From Burkholderiales bacterium (GTDB lineage: Bacteria; Pseudomonadota; Gammaproteobacteria; Burkholderiales; Burkholderiaceae_C), in NCBI GenBank assembly GCA_025352345.1, contig JANXTP010000179.1:1-15633 (forward strand): a DNA stretch of 15,633 bases. The letters run 5' to 3'. The notes beneath the pieces were generated by a model. That model saw nothing but the letters and a program-made list of their open reading frames with translations. It was not told where the DNA came from and ran no database searches. A program made the position numbers and the translations under genes. Of the stretch, positions 7,097 to 15,142 are shown piece by piece. Within the stretch, counting starts at the first letter, position 1. Each line of letters begins with the position of its first letter.

Positions 7097-7912
7097 ATGA
7101 CGACCCCCGACACTGTTCCGCCCTTTCACTTCGTTCGCGGCACCCGGCCCGTACTGCTGTCGATCCCGCACGTCGGCACGCACATCCCCCACGAACTGCG
7201 CGGCGACTACACCGATACCGCCCTGCAGCTCGCCGACACCGACTGGCACCTGGAACGGCTGTATGCCTTCGCGCACCAACTCGGCGCCTCAGTGCTGCAG
7301 GCCACGCACTCGCGCAGCGTGATCGATCTGAACCGCCCGCCCGACGACCAGAGCCTGTACCCGGGCCGCATCACCACCGGCCTGTGCCCGACCGAGACCT
7401 TTCGCGGGGAGCCGCTGTACCGCCTCGGACGCGCGCCCGACGCCGCCGAAACAGCGCAACGCCTCGCGCTGTACTGGCAGCCGTACCACGGGGCCCTGGC
7501 CGCTGAACTGGATCGGCTGAAGTCGCTGCACGGTCAGGTGCTGCTGTGGGATGCGCACTCGATCGCCAGCCGGCTGCCACGCCTGTTCGATGGCAAGTTG
7601 CCCGACCTGAACCTGGGCACCGCCGATGGCGCGAGCAGTGCGGCCGAGGTCCTGGGGCCCGTGGCGGCCATCGCACAGGGCAGCGGTTTCAGCGCCGTCG
7701 TCAATGGCCGTTTCAAGGGGGGCCACATCACGCGGCACTACGGAAACCCGGCGCAGGGCGTGCACGCGATCCAGCTGGAGTTGTGCCAGTGCTTGTACAT
7801 GGATGAAACCACGCCGTTCGGCTACCGAGCTGATAGCGCCGAACGCTTGCAGCCCACATTGACAGCCATGTTCGGCGCCGCCACCGATGCGCTGGACACG
7901 CTTCAGATCTGA
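7097..7912 (+). CDS. hutG: N-formylglutamate deformylase (amidohydrolase)
   Basis: Hydrolyses N-formyl-L-glutamate to glutamate and formate, the last step of the five-step histidine degradation route. It has 271 residues, the usual size. Family motifs are LLSIPHVGTHIP (20-31), ADTDWHLERLY (46-56), RSVIDLNRPPDDQSLYPGR (73-91), YWQPYHGAL (126-134), LLWDAHSIAS (149-158) and GGHITRHYGNP (208-218), with His and Asp/Glu residues placed for metal binding. The rest of a hut operon (hutHUIF) is absent. The next gene rlpA starts inside or just after its 3' end. It could deformylate a related N-formyl amino acid; the family match itself is strong. Confidence 0.93.
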   Translation: MTTPDTVPPFHFVRGTRPVLLSIPHVGTHIPHELRGDYTDTALQLADTDWHLERLYAFAHQLGASVLQATHSRSVIDLNRPPDDQSLYPGRITTGLCPTETFRGEPLYRLGRAPDAAETAQRLALYWQPYHGALAAELDRLKSLHGQVLLWDAHSIASRLPRLFDGKLPDLNLGTADGASSAAEVLGPVAAIAQGSGFSAVVNGRFKGGHITRHYGNPAQGVHAIQLELCQCLYMDETTPFGYRADSAERLQPTLTAMFGAATDALDTLQI

Positions 7913-8972
7913 AGTCAGCGCAACGATGTGGCCTGCCGCGCTGACCTTGACCGCCGTGCTGTGGCTGGTCGGCTGCGCCAGCACGCCGGGCGGGTCGGGG
8001 CCGGCGCCCGGTGCCAAAGTGGCGCCTGTGCCCAGCTTGAACACCTCAGGACGCGACGGCCCACCAGAGGCCCCGCCAGCCAACCTGGCCGACGTGCCCG
8101 ATGCCGAACCGCGCGTCGAGACGATCAAGCCCGGCGGCGCGAACAAGCCCTACGAGATTGCCGGCCAGCGCTACCAGCCGCTGGCCGGCGACGTGCCGTA
8201 CGTCGAACGCGGGCTGGCCTCGTGGTACGGCCGCAAATTCCACGGCCGACCCACCGCCAGCGGCGAGCCCTACGACATGTACGCGATGACCGCCGCGCAC
8301 CCGACATTGCCGATCCCGAGCTATGCGCGAGTGCGCAACCCGGCCAACGGCCACGAGGTGGTGGTGCGCATCAACGACCGCGGCCCGTTCCACAGCGGTC
8401 GCATCATCGACCTGAGCTACACCGCCGCGCTGAAGCTGGGCCTGCTGCGCGGCGTGGCGCCGGTGGAGGTCGAACGGCTGACGCATGACGCGATACGCAC
8501 CGGCGCCTGGCGCCAGCAGACACCGGGGCAGGCGGTGGCGGTCGCCGCCACGGCATCGGTCGCACGACCCACACCACCGGTAGTGCAGGACATCACGTCG
8601 GCGCCTCCGCCAGCGACAGCGGCGCGGCCCGTAGCCAGCATGGCCGAAGTGGCGCCACCCGTGCCGGATATGTCAGCGCCTGCATCGCCGCCCACCACAG
8701 ACAACCCCGACCTGGCGCCAGCCGCGGCCACACCCGCACGCGGCTTCTGGGTCCAGCTGGGCGCCTTCCGGCAGCGCGACGGCGCCGACCGCCTGCACCA
8801 GCGGCTGTCGAGTGACCTGTCGTGGCTGGCCCCGCTGCTGAGTGTCTTCAGTGACCGCAACCTGATGCGCGTGCAGGCCGGCCCCTACGCCGATCGGGCC
8901 GAGGCCTCCCGCGTCGCACAACGCGTGCGTGCGTGCGCGTCATTGGCAGCGGTAGTAATCGAACGCCGCTGA
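7887..8972 (+). CDS. rlpA: Septal lytic transglycosylase RlpA, lipoprotein with SPOR domain
   Basis: An outer-membrane lipoprotein that cleaves peptidoglycan strands lacking stem peptides and helps separate daughter cells. Numbered from the ATG at 7887, residues 1-30 form a lipoprotein signal with lipobox LVGC (Cys30). The double-psi beta-barrel spans about 106-200 with ASWYGRKFHGRPTASGEPYD and INDRGPF. Glu127, His138 and Asp164 have the same spacing as the catalytic residues known in P. aeruginosa RlpA. A Pro/Ala-rich linker follows, then a SPOR domain (285-361). The ATG at 7926 is an alternative start, but it drops the arginines of the signal n-region; neither start has a good ribosome site. 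The long form overlaps hutG by 26 bases. Confidence 0.94.
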   Translation: MRWTRFRSEVSATMWPAALTLTAVLWLVGCASTPGGSGPAPGAKVAPVPSLNTSGRDGPPEAPPANLADVPDAEPRVETIKPGGANKPYEIAGQRYQPLAGDVPYVERGLASWYGRKFHGRPTASGEPYDMYAMTAAHPTLPIPSYARVRNPANGHEVVVRINDRGPFHSGRIIDLSYTAALKLGLLRGVAPVEVERLTHDAIRTGAWRQQTPGQAVAVAATASVARPTPPVVQDITSAPPPATAARPVASMAEVAPPVPDMSAPASPPTTDNPDLAPAAATPARGFWVQLGAFRQRDGADRLHQRLSSDLSWLAPLLSVFSDRNLMRVQAGPYADRAEASRVAQRVRACASLAAVVIERR

Positions 8973-8986
8973 CAGCGGCGTTCGAT
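8958..8986. terminator. Perfect 12-bp hairpin spanning the rlpA stop codon
   Basis: Arm ATCGAACGCCGC (8958-8969) is fully complementary to GCGGCGTTCGAT (8975-8986), with the 5-nt loop TGACA (8970-8974). The rlpA stop TGA is the first three loop bases. It lies in the short gap between convergent rlpA and mmsA, so it may act as a bidirectional transcription stop or protect the 3' end. No T-run follows on either strand, so it is not a textbook intrinsic terminator. Confidence 0.6.
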
Positions 8987-9040
8987 CCGATCAAGCCACG
9001 CCCGCGGCCCCTGGGGCAGGAGCGCAGCGACTGGGGGGGC

Positions 9041-10594
9041 CTATTTCGCTGTCGGCATGACGAACTCAGCTCCCTTGGCAATGCTGGCCGGCCAGCGTTG
9101 CATCACGCTCTTCTGCTTGGTGTAGAAGCGCACGCCCTCTTCACCGTAGGCGTGCATGTCGCCGAACAGGCTCTTCTTCCAGCCGCCGAAACCATGCCAC
9201 GCCATCGGCACCGGGATCGGCACGTTGATGCCGACCATGCCGACCTGGATGCGCCGCGCGAACTCGCGCGCCACATTGCCATCGCTGGTGAAACAGGCCA
9301 CGCCATTGCCGTACTCATGGTCGTTGACCAGCTTCACAGCCGCCGCGAAATCGGGCACGCGCACCACCACCAGCACCGGGCCGAAGATCTCTTCGCGGTA
9401 GATGCGCATGTCGGCGGTGACGTGGTCGAACAGCGTGCCGCCGATGAAAAAGCCACCCTCGAATCCGGGCACCTGGAAAGGCTTTCCGCTCACCGGGTCG
9501 ACGCGACCGTCGACCACCAGCGTCGCGCCTTCGGCCACGCCTGCGGCGATGTAGCCGGTGATGCGTTCGAGCGCCTCGCGGGTGACGATCGGGCCCATCT
9601 CGGCGTCGAGCTCCAAGCCATTCTTGACCTTCAAGGTCTTCGCCCGTGCGGCCAGCGCCGGCACCAATTTGTCGGCCACATCACCGACGGCCACCGCGAC
9701 ACTGATCGCCATGCAGCGCTCGCCGGCCGAGCCGTAGCCGGCGCCGATCAAGGCGTCGACCGTTTGCTCCAGATCGGCGTCGGGCATCACGACCATGTGG
9801 TTCTTCGCGCCGCCCAGCGCCTGCACCCGCTTGCCGTGGTGCGCTCCGGTTTCGTAGATGTACTGGGCGATCGGCGTCGAGCCGACGAAGCTGATCGCCT
9901 TCACGTCGGGGTGCGTCAGCAGCGTGTCGACCGCCAGCTTGTCACCCTGCACCACGTTGAAGACGCCGTCGGGCAGGCCCGCCTGTTTCAGCAGCTCGGC
10001 CATGAAGAGACTGGGCGACGGATCGCGCTCGCTGGGCTTCAGCACGAAGCAGTTGCCGGCGGCGATCGCGACTGGGAACATCCAGCACGGCACCATCACA
10101 GGAAAGTTGAACGGCGTGATGCCGGCCACCACCCCCAGCGGCTGGCGCAGCGTCCAGTTGTCAATGCCGGTGGAGACCTGCTCGGTGTAATCACCCTTCA
10201 ACAGCTGAGGGATGCCACAGGAGAACTCGATGATGTCGATGCCGCGGCTGACCTCGCCTTGCGCATCGGTGAACACCTTGCCGTGCTCGGCGGTGATCAT
10301 CGCGGCCAGCGTGTCGCGGTGCTGGTTCATCAGTTCAAGGAACTTGAACAGCACGCGGGCACGCCGGATCGGCGGCGTGTCGGACCAGGCCGGGGACGCC
10401 GCCTGCGCGGCAGCGACCCCGACATTCACCTCGTCGGTACTGGCCAGTGCGACCTGGCGCGCCACCGCGCCGGTCGTTGGGTTGTAGACCGGCTGCCGCC
10501 GCCCGCTGCGGCTGGCGACCGCCTGACCGGCGATGAAATGCCCGATCTCGGTGGTCGAGGACAGGGTGGCGGTCAATGCGTCAGGTGCGCCCAT
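9041..10594 (-). CDS. mmsA: CoA-acylating methylmalonate-semialdehyde dehydrogenase
   Basis: Converts (methyl)malonate semialdehyde to propionyl- or acetyl-CoA with NAD and CoA, in valine, beta-alanine or inositol breakdown. It has 517 residues. TPFNFPVMVPCWMFP (160-174) and LGGAKNH (260-266) are hallmarks of the MmsA/IolA branch, where Asn stands in place of the general-base Glu of ordinary aldehyde dehydrogenases. The catalytic Cys294 lies in GSAGERCMAIS, and EEIFGPVL is also present. The ATG was chosen because GGAG lies six bases upstream; a more distal in-frame start 12 bases earlier lacks one. mmsB and acyl-CoA dehydrogenase partners are not adjacent. It is divergent from the yecA-like gene and converges on rlpA. 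Confidence 0.96.
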   Translation of the reverse strand: MGAPDALTATLSSTTEIGHFIAGQAVASRSGRRQPVYNPTTGAVARQVALASTDEVNVGVAAAQAASPAWSDTPPIRRARVLFKFLELMNQHRDTLAAMITAEHGKVFTDAQGEVSRGIDIIEFSCGIPQLLKGDYTEQVSTGIDNWTLRQPLGVVAGITPFNFPVMVPCWMFPVAIAAGNCFVLKPSERDPSPSLFMAELLKQAGLPDGVFNVVQGDKLAVDTLLTHPDVKAISFVGSTPIAQYIYETGAHHGKRVQALGGAKNHMVVMPDADLEQTVDALIGAGYGSAGERCMAISVAVAVGDVADKLVPALAARAKTLKVKNGLELDAEMGPIVTREALERITGYIAAGVAEGATLVVDGRVDPVSGKPFQVPGFEGGFFIGGTLFDHVTADMRIYREEIFGPVLVVVRVPDFAAAVKLVNDHEYGNGVACFTSDGNVAREFARRIQVGMVGINVPIPVPMAWHGFGGWKKSLFGDMHAYGEEGVRFYTKQKSVMQRWPASIAKGAEFVMPTAK

Positions 10595-10640
10595 GGCGTG
10601 CTCCAAGTTTGGTTGATGTTGATCTCAATGGACGGAGTTT

Positions 10641-10646
10641 AGGAGG
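10641..10646 (+). promoter_or_regulatory. Perfect Shine-Dalgarno AGGAGG that favours a TTG start
   Basis: AGGAGG is 7 bases from an in-frame TTG (10654-10656) but 13 bases from the ATG at 10660. Spacing therefore favours TTG initiation for the YecA-family gene, adding two residues (Met-Thr) before the ATG-encoded Met. Confidence 0.6.
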
Positions 10647-10653
10647 GCGACAA

Positions 10654-11361
10654 TTGACCATGCCCTCTCCCACACCTTCTTCATCCAGCAGCGCCGCCCC
10701 GCTCGACGAGCGCGACATCGACGAGCTGCAGGCCCTGCTCGACCGCACTCCGGCACCGCTGGAGCCACTCGACGTCAGCATGGTCGACGGTTTCCTGTGC
10801 GGCGTGCTGCTGCAGCCGCAGATGGTGCCGGCATCGCAATGGCTGCCGCACCTCACCGATGCCGACGGGCGCGCGCTGCCGGCGTCGTTCGACGCGGAGC
10901 GGCTGCAGGCGCTGGCCATGCGCCGTCATGCCGAGCTGAACGACGCGATCGGGAACCGGCAGTGGTTCGATCCGTGGGTGTTCGAGATGGCGCCTGCCGG
11001 CGACGAGGACGCCGACGACAGCCCACACGAGACCGACGCGGTCTATCCCTGGGTGGCCGGCTTCGCGGCCGCGCAGGAATTCTTTCCCGGGCTGATGCGG
11101 CTGGACGCCGGCGCGCTGACCGCGCCGCTGGCCTTGCTGTACCGGCATCTTGATTCGGATGACCTGGAAGATGCTGACGAACTGATCGAGGAGATCGAGG
11201 AGATCGAGTCGCTGGAACCGCCGGCCGACCTGAGCGCGGCAGTCGAAGAGCTGGTGCGCGCAACGCTGCTGCTCGCCGATGTGTCGAGGCCGCGCGCTGA
11301 AGCCGGCCGGCCGAATCGACCGCCCTCGCGCGGCTCGGCGCGCCGACCGCCACGCCGCTAG
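10654..11361 (+). CDS. YecA/UPF0149 family protein
   Basis: A 235-residue cytoplasmic protein of the UPF0149 (YecA/YgfB) family, whose function is not established. Numbering from the ATG at 10660, the family core begins after a Ser/Pro-rich N-terminus. LDVSMVDGFLCGVLLQP (37-53) is the signature, followed by WFDPWVFEM (102-110) and YPWVAGFAAAQEFFPGL (129-145). A strongly acidic stretch of Asp/Glu (165-186) follows, and a basic Arg/Pro-rich tail (209-233) ends the protein. The C-terminal zinc-binding SEC-C motif seen in many YecA proteins is absent. The TTG start is chosen on Shine-Dalgarno spacing. Only 14 bp separate its stop from the convergent cfa stop. Confidence 0.88.
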   Translation: MTMPSPTPSSSSSAAPLDERDIDELQALLDRTPAPLEPLDVSMVDGFLCGVLLQPQMVPASQWLPHLTDADGRALPASFDAERLQALAMRRHAELNDAIGNRQWFDPWVFEMAPAGDEDADDSPHETDAVYPWVAGFAAAQEFFPGLMRLDAGALTAPLALLYRHLDSDDLEDADELIEEIEEIESLEPPADLSAAVEELVRATLLLADVSRPRAEAGRPNRPPSRGSARRPPRR

Positions 11362-11375
11362 ATCAGCAGCAGGCC

Positions 11376-12539
11376 TCAGCGGGCCACGCGCTGGTAGACC
11401 CCAGGCCGGCCGGGCTTGGACAGCACCCACTGCCACAGCTGGAGGTCGCGGGCGCGGAACGCCCCAGCCGATGACAGCAGGTAGTAGCGCCACATCCGGC
11501 GGAAGCGCTCGCCCAGGCGGTCGGCGAAGCGCGGCCAGGCGGCCTCGAAGTTCGCGTGCCAGGCCATCAGCGTGCGGTCGTAATCGGCGCCGAAGTTTTG
11601 CAGGTCTTCGACGACGAAGCGTCGCTCGCAGGCCAGGCCGATCTGCGCGATGGTCGGCAACTCGCCGTTCGGGAAGATGTAGCGGTGGATCCACGGGTCG
11701 GTGCCATGGCCCTGCTCATTGCGGCCGATGGTGTGCAGCAGGAACAGGCCAGCATCGTCCAGGCAGCGCAGCGCGACGTCCATGTAGGCGCTGTGGTTCT
11801 TCTGGCCGACGTGCTCGAACATGCCCAGGCTGACGATGCGGTCGAAGCGCCCGTCGAGCGCGCGGTAGTCGGTCAGCCGGAACTCGATCGGCCACCCGGC
11901 GCAGCGTTCGCGCCCCAGCGCGGCCTGCTCGGCCGAGATCGTCACGCCCACGCACTGCACACCATAGCGCTCGGCGGCGAACTTCATGAAGCTGCCCCAG
12001 CCGCAGCCGATGTCCAGCACGCGCAAGCCGGGCTCCAGGCCCAGCTTGCGGCACACCAGATCGAGCTTGTGCTCCTGGGCGGTGTCCAGCGTCTGCGCGT
12101 CCTGCCAGAAGGCGCAGGTGTAGGTCATGCGGCGGTCAAGCATCGCGGCGTAGAAGTCATTGCCCAGGTCATAGTGGGCACGGCCGACCTGCCAGGCGCG
12201 GTCCTCGGTCTGCAGATTCAGCCAGCGCGAGCGCAGGTGGTGCCAGAGCAGGCCGAGCGGGCGCACACGCGACACCAGATCCGCGCGCAGCAGGCGATGG
12301 AAGAACTGGTCGAGGCGCTCGCATTCCCATTGCCCGTCCATGTACGACTCGCCCAGGCCCAGGCTGCCGTGGGCCAGCAGGCGCTCGGGCACCGTGGGGT
12401 CGATCAGCCGCAGGTCCCAGGGGCGCTGTCCGTTCAGGCCGATACCGACCTCGGCCAGCAGGCCTTCGATGTAGGTGTGCGCGGCGCTGTCCCGGCGGTG
12501 CAACGCGGGCGGCGGACCTGAGAAGCTGCGGACTTTCAT
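11376..12539 (-). CDS. cfa: Cyclopropane-fatty-acyl-phospholipid synthase
   Basis: Adds a methylene group from S-adenosylmethionine across the double bond of unsaturated membrane phospholipid chains, usually in stationary phase or under acid stress. It has 387 residues from the chosen ATG (E. coli Cfa has 382). The N-terminal domain has GSLGLGESYMDGQWECERLD (58-77) and the SAM motif is VLDIGCGWGSF (174-184). Residues Cys142, Glu242, His269, Ile271 and Tyr320 match E. coli active-site/bicarbonate residues C139, E239, H266, I268 and Y317 with a constant offset of three. An upstream in-frame TTG at 12602 would overlap the dadA stop (TTGA) but adds an unconserved extension. It lies 59 bp below dadA and is probably co-transcribed. 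Confidence 0.96.
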   Translation of the reverse strand: MKVRSFSGPPPALHRRDSAAHTYIEGLLAEVGIGLNGQRPWDLRLIDPTVPERLLAHGSLGLGESYMDGQWECERLDQFFHRLLRADLVSRVRPLGLLWHHLRSRWLNLQTEDRAWQVGRAHYDLGNDFYAAMLDRRMTYTCAFWQDAQTLDTAQEHKLDLVCRKLGLEPGLRVLDIGCGWGSFMKFAAERYGVQCVGVTISAEQAALGRERCAGWPIEFRLTDYRALDGRFDRIVSLGMFEHVGQKNHSAYMDVALRCLDDAGLFLLHTIGRNEQGHGTDPWIHRYIFPNGELPTIAQIGLACERRFVVEDLQNFGADYDRTLMAWHANFEAAWPRFADRLGERFRRMWRYYLLSSAGAFRARDLQLWQWVLSKPGRPGVYQRVAR

Positions 12540-12598
12540 CTGTGACCCCGACGACGCGCCGATGACACCCCGCAGCGTGCCGAGCGCAGCGCGTGCCG

Positions 12599-13906
12599 TC
12601 AAGCGGTCGCCATGCGCGGACCGCGGGTGAGCCTGCTGTCGCCGTAGAAGCCGAAATCAAGCGCCGGCCGCTTGCCGCTGATCAACTCGGCCAGCGCGCG
12701 GCCCGAGCCCGCGCCGTGCGTCCAGCCCAGCGTACCGTGGCCCGAGTTGATCCACAGTCGATCGATCGGGCTGCGTCCGATGATCGGGATGTTGTCCGGC
12801 GTGCTGGGCCGCAGACCCGCCCAGTAGTTCGGCATCGAGGTGTCGGCCACACCAGGGAACAGCTCTTCGTAGCGGCGCACCAGCGCCTCGCAGCGCACGC
12901 GCGAAGTCGCACTGGTGATCGAGGTGTCGTAGCCCGCCATCTCAGCGGTGCCAGCGATGCGCACCTCGTCACCCAGGCGGCTGATCGCGATTTTGCGGCC
13001 GTCGTCTAGCAGGCTGACGGTGCTGGCGCGCTCGGGGAGCTTCAGCTTCAGCGTGGCCGAGTACCCCTTGGCCGGGTAGATGTTCAGGCACAGGCCCAGC
13101 GGGCGCAGCAGCGGCGCGGTGTAGCTGCCCATCGCGGCGACGTAGGCGTCGGCACGCAGGGTCATGATCTGGCCTGTGGCCCGCTCGCGCACCCGCAGTG
13201 ACTCGATCGTGTTGCCGGTCTTCAGCAGATCAACGATGTCACGGCCATACAGGAAGGTCGCCCCGCGCTCGGCGCAGCGCTTCGCCAGTTGCTGGGTGAA
13301 CTCCCGCGCGTCGCCCGATTCGTCGCTGGGCGTGTAGGTGCCGCCGGCCAGGCGCGGGCCGAACGATGCGAGGGCCGGCTCGACCGCCAGCACCTCGTCG
13401 CGCGACAGAACGCGGCGATCAACGCCGTGACGGCGCATCACCTCGGCAGCGGCGACGCCGGCTGCGAAGTCTTGCGGTGTCGAGAAGAAATGCAGGATGC
13501 CGCGTTCGAGCCGGTGGTATTCGATGCCGGTCTGCGCCACGACCGACTTCAGCTCCGCCTGGCTGTAACGACCCAGCGCCACCAGCTGGCCGACGTTGCG
13601 CTCGAACGCGGGCGTGTTGCACTGGGCCAGGAAACTCAGGCCCCAGCGCCACTGGTGCACATCGAGCTTGGGCCGAAACAGCAGCGGCGCGTCGTCTTGC
13701 AGCAGCCACTTCGCTACCTTGAACGGCACTTCGGCATTGGCCCAGGGCTCGCAGAAGCTGACCGAGATCTGCGCGCCATTGGCGAAGCTGGTTTCGAGTG
13801 CGGCATCGGGCTGGCGGTCGACGACGGTGACCTCGTGGCCTTCATCCAGCAAATGCCAAGCGGTGCTGATGCCGATGATGCCAGCGCCCATCACGATGAC
13901 TTTCAT
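12599..13906 (-). CDS. dadA: D-amino acid dehydrogenase, small subunit type
   Basis: A membrane-associated flavoprotein that oxidatively deaminates D-amino acids, chiefly D-alanine, feeding electrons to the respiratory chain. It has 435 residues, normal for DadA. The FAD-binding Rossmann motif is at the N-terminus, KVIVMGAGIIGISTAWHLL (2-20). TSFANGAQISVSFCEPWANA (39-58) is a DadA signature, and the C-terminal FAD region includes YWAGLRPSTPDNIPIIG and SGHGTLGWTHGAGSG. The start ATG has GAGG eight bases upstream; the open frame runs further but without conservation. The usual partner dadX (alanine racemase) is not next to it; cfa follows instead. It is divergent from an ArgP-like regulator across 100 bp. 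Confidence 0.96.
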   Translation of the reverse strand: MKVIVMGAGIIGISTAWHLLDEGHEVTVVDRQPDAALETSFANGAQISVSFCEPWANAEVPFKVAKWLLQDDAPLLFRPKLDVHQWRWGLSFLAQCNTPAFERNVGQLVALGRYSQAELKSVVAQTGIEYHRLERGILHFFSTPQDFAAGVAAAEVMRRHGVDRRVLSRDEVLAVEPALASFGPRLAGGTYTPSDESGDAREFTQQLAKRCAERGATFLYGRDIVDLLKTGNTIESLRVRERATGQIMTLRADAYVAAMGSYTAPLLRPLGLCLNIYPAKGYSATLKLKLPERASTVSLLDDGRKIAISRLGDEVRIAGTAEMAGYDTSITSATSRVRCEALVRRYEELFPGVADTSMPNYWAGLRPSTPDNIPIIGRSPIDRLWINSGHGTLGWTHGAGSGRALAELISGKRPALDFGFYGDSRLTRGPRMATA

Positions 13907-14006
13907 GTGCGTCGCCTCAGACGGTTGATGCGGTGTGTGATTCTGCGATCGGTGTCCTTCAAAAAGAAGCATCATTCATCCATCACCCCGTACATCAGTG
14001 CAGCTT
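13907..14006. promoter_or_regulatory. Divergent dadA/argP control region
   Basis: 100 bp separate the two starts and are noticeably AT-richer than the genes. An inverted repeat CTTC-AAAAA-GAAG (13957-13969) near the middle has the dyad shape of a LysR-type operator but does not fit T-N11-A exactly. LysR regulators commonly control the divergent neighbour, so regulation of dadA by the flanking regulator is a reasonable inference. Confidence 0.4.
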
Positions 14007-15032
14007 ATGGACAACCTCGACCCCGCCGCGCTCGATTGCCTGGCTGCGCTGGCCGACCACGGCGGCTTCGAGGCAGCCGCGCAGCGGCTGGCGATCACGC
14101 AGTCGGCGGTGTCACAGCGGCTGCGTGCGCTGGAAGCGCAGGTCGGCCAGCCGCTGGTGGTGCGTTCGCGGCCGCTGCGGCTGACCGAGCCGGGCAAGGT
14201 GCTGCTGCGCTTCGCTCGCCAGCTGCAGGCGCTGCGCGCCGACGTGTCGCGCGAGTTGGGCGTGCAACCGTCGGTCGGCGAGCGGCTGCCAGTGGCCGTC
14301 AACGCGGACAGCCTGGCGACCTGGGTACTGCCCGCCCTGGACGCGCTGGTGCACGACGGGCTGGCGCTGGAGCTGGTGGTCGACGACCAGGACTTCACGC
14401 ACGACTGGTTGCGCCAGGGCGAGGTGCTGGGCTGCGTCAGCACCGTCAGCAAGGCACTCAAGGGCTGCAGGGTCGTGCCGCTGGGCGTGATGCGCTACGT
14501 GGCGGTGGCGAGCCCGGATTTCATCGCGCGGGAGCTGAAGGGCGCGCCTGCGGGGCTCAACGAGGCGAGCTTCAGCCAGGTGCCGTTCCTGGTCTTCAAC
14601 CGCAAGGACGACATGCAACGGCGATGGGTGACGAGCGCTTTCGGGATCGCGAGCGCTCGCCTGAAGGCGCGTTACGTGCCGTCGTCCGAGGCCTGTGTGC
14701 GCGCTGCGCTGATGGGCTGGGGCGTGGGCGTGGTGCCCGAACTGCAGGTGCGGCCGCTGCTCACCGCCGGTGCGTTGATCGCACTGCGGCCCGAGGTCTC
14801 GATTCCCATCGCGCTGCACTGGCACCAATGGCGCCTCGGCCCCGACGGCGCACCGCCATCGGCACGGGTGGCGATGCTTGATCGGGTCGGCGCCGCACTG
14901 GCCAGCGGCGCACGAACCGCGCTGTGCGGTGAGCCTGAGCGTGTGATGTCCGCCACACCACCTGTTCGAGGGGTTTCGCATTCACGCAAGGAACTTTCTA
15001 CTGCTTCTTGGCGTCATGCCGATAAGAAGTGA
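14007..15032 (+). CDS. argP: LysR-family transcriptional regulator, ArgP-like
   Basis: A DNA-binding regulator. ArgP of E. coli senses lysine and arginine and activates the argO exporter among other genes. Winged HTH: GFEAAAQRLAITQSAVSQRLRALE (20-43). The effector domain begins with VAVNADSLATWVLPAL (96-111), nearly identical to ArgP. Then come GEVLGCVSTVSKALKGCRVVPLG and a PSSEACVRAALMGWGVGVVPELQV segment matching ArgP order. From the ATG it has 341 residues against about 297 in E. coli. The last 39 residues look unconserved and are less GC-rich at the DNA level. A GTG nine bases earlier is an alternative start. It is divergent from dadA rather than from a LysE/ArgO exporter, so its target here is uncertain. 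Confidence 0.88.
   Translation: MDNLDPAALDCLAALADHGGFEAAAQRLAITQSAVSQRLRALEAQVGQPLVVRSRPLRLTEPGKVLLRFARQLQALRADVSRELGVQPSVGERLPVAVNADSLATWVLPALDALVHDGLALELVVDDQDFTHDWLRQGEVLGCVSTVSKALKGCRVVPLGVMRYVAVASPDFIARELKGAPAGLNEASFSQVPFLVFNRKDDMQRRWVTSAFGIASARLKARYVPSSEACVRAALMGWGVGVVPELQVRPLLTAGALIALRPEVSIPIALHWHQWRLGPDGAPPSARVAMLDRVGAALASGARTALCGEPERVMSATPPVRGVSHSRKELSTASWRHADKK
15004..15029. terminator. Imperfect hairpin at the end of the argP-like gene
   Basis: CTTCTT-GGC (15004-15012) pairs with GCC and AAGAAG (15018-15020, 15024-15029), with a 5-nt loop and a 3-nt bulge, ending one base before the stop codon. No T-run follows, so terminator activity is only a possibility. Confidence 0.25.
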
Positions 15033-15142
15033 CTCATGCGTTGTGAACTGCACGCAATAACTGTGTCAATTCCTAACGCCGTCACGCCGCTGTCTCGCGA
15101 CACTGGCACCATTCTTTCAAGCGGTCGTCATCAGGAGTCGTC

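Noticed and set aside
8933..10642. A 569-codon plus-strand open frame antisense to mmsA
   Set aside because: It is a high-GC shadow: the mmsA protein is a full-length conserved enzyme, while the antisense product is His/Arg/Gly-rich with no recognisable motif.
13289..14881. A 530-codon plus-strand open frame across dadA and the LysR gene
   Set aside because: It overlaps two well-supported genes in another frame and its product is low-complexity Ala/Gly/Arg sequence.
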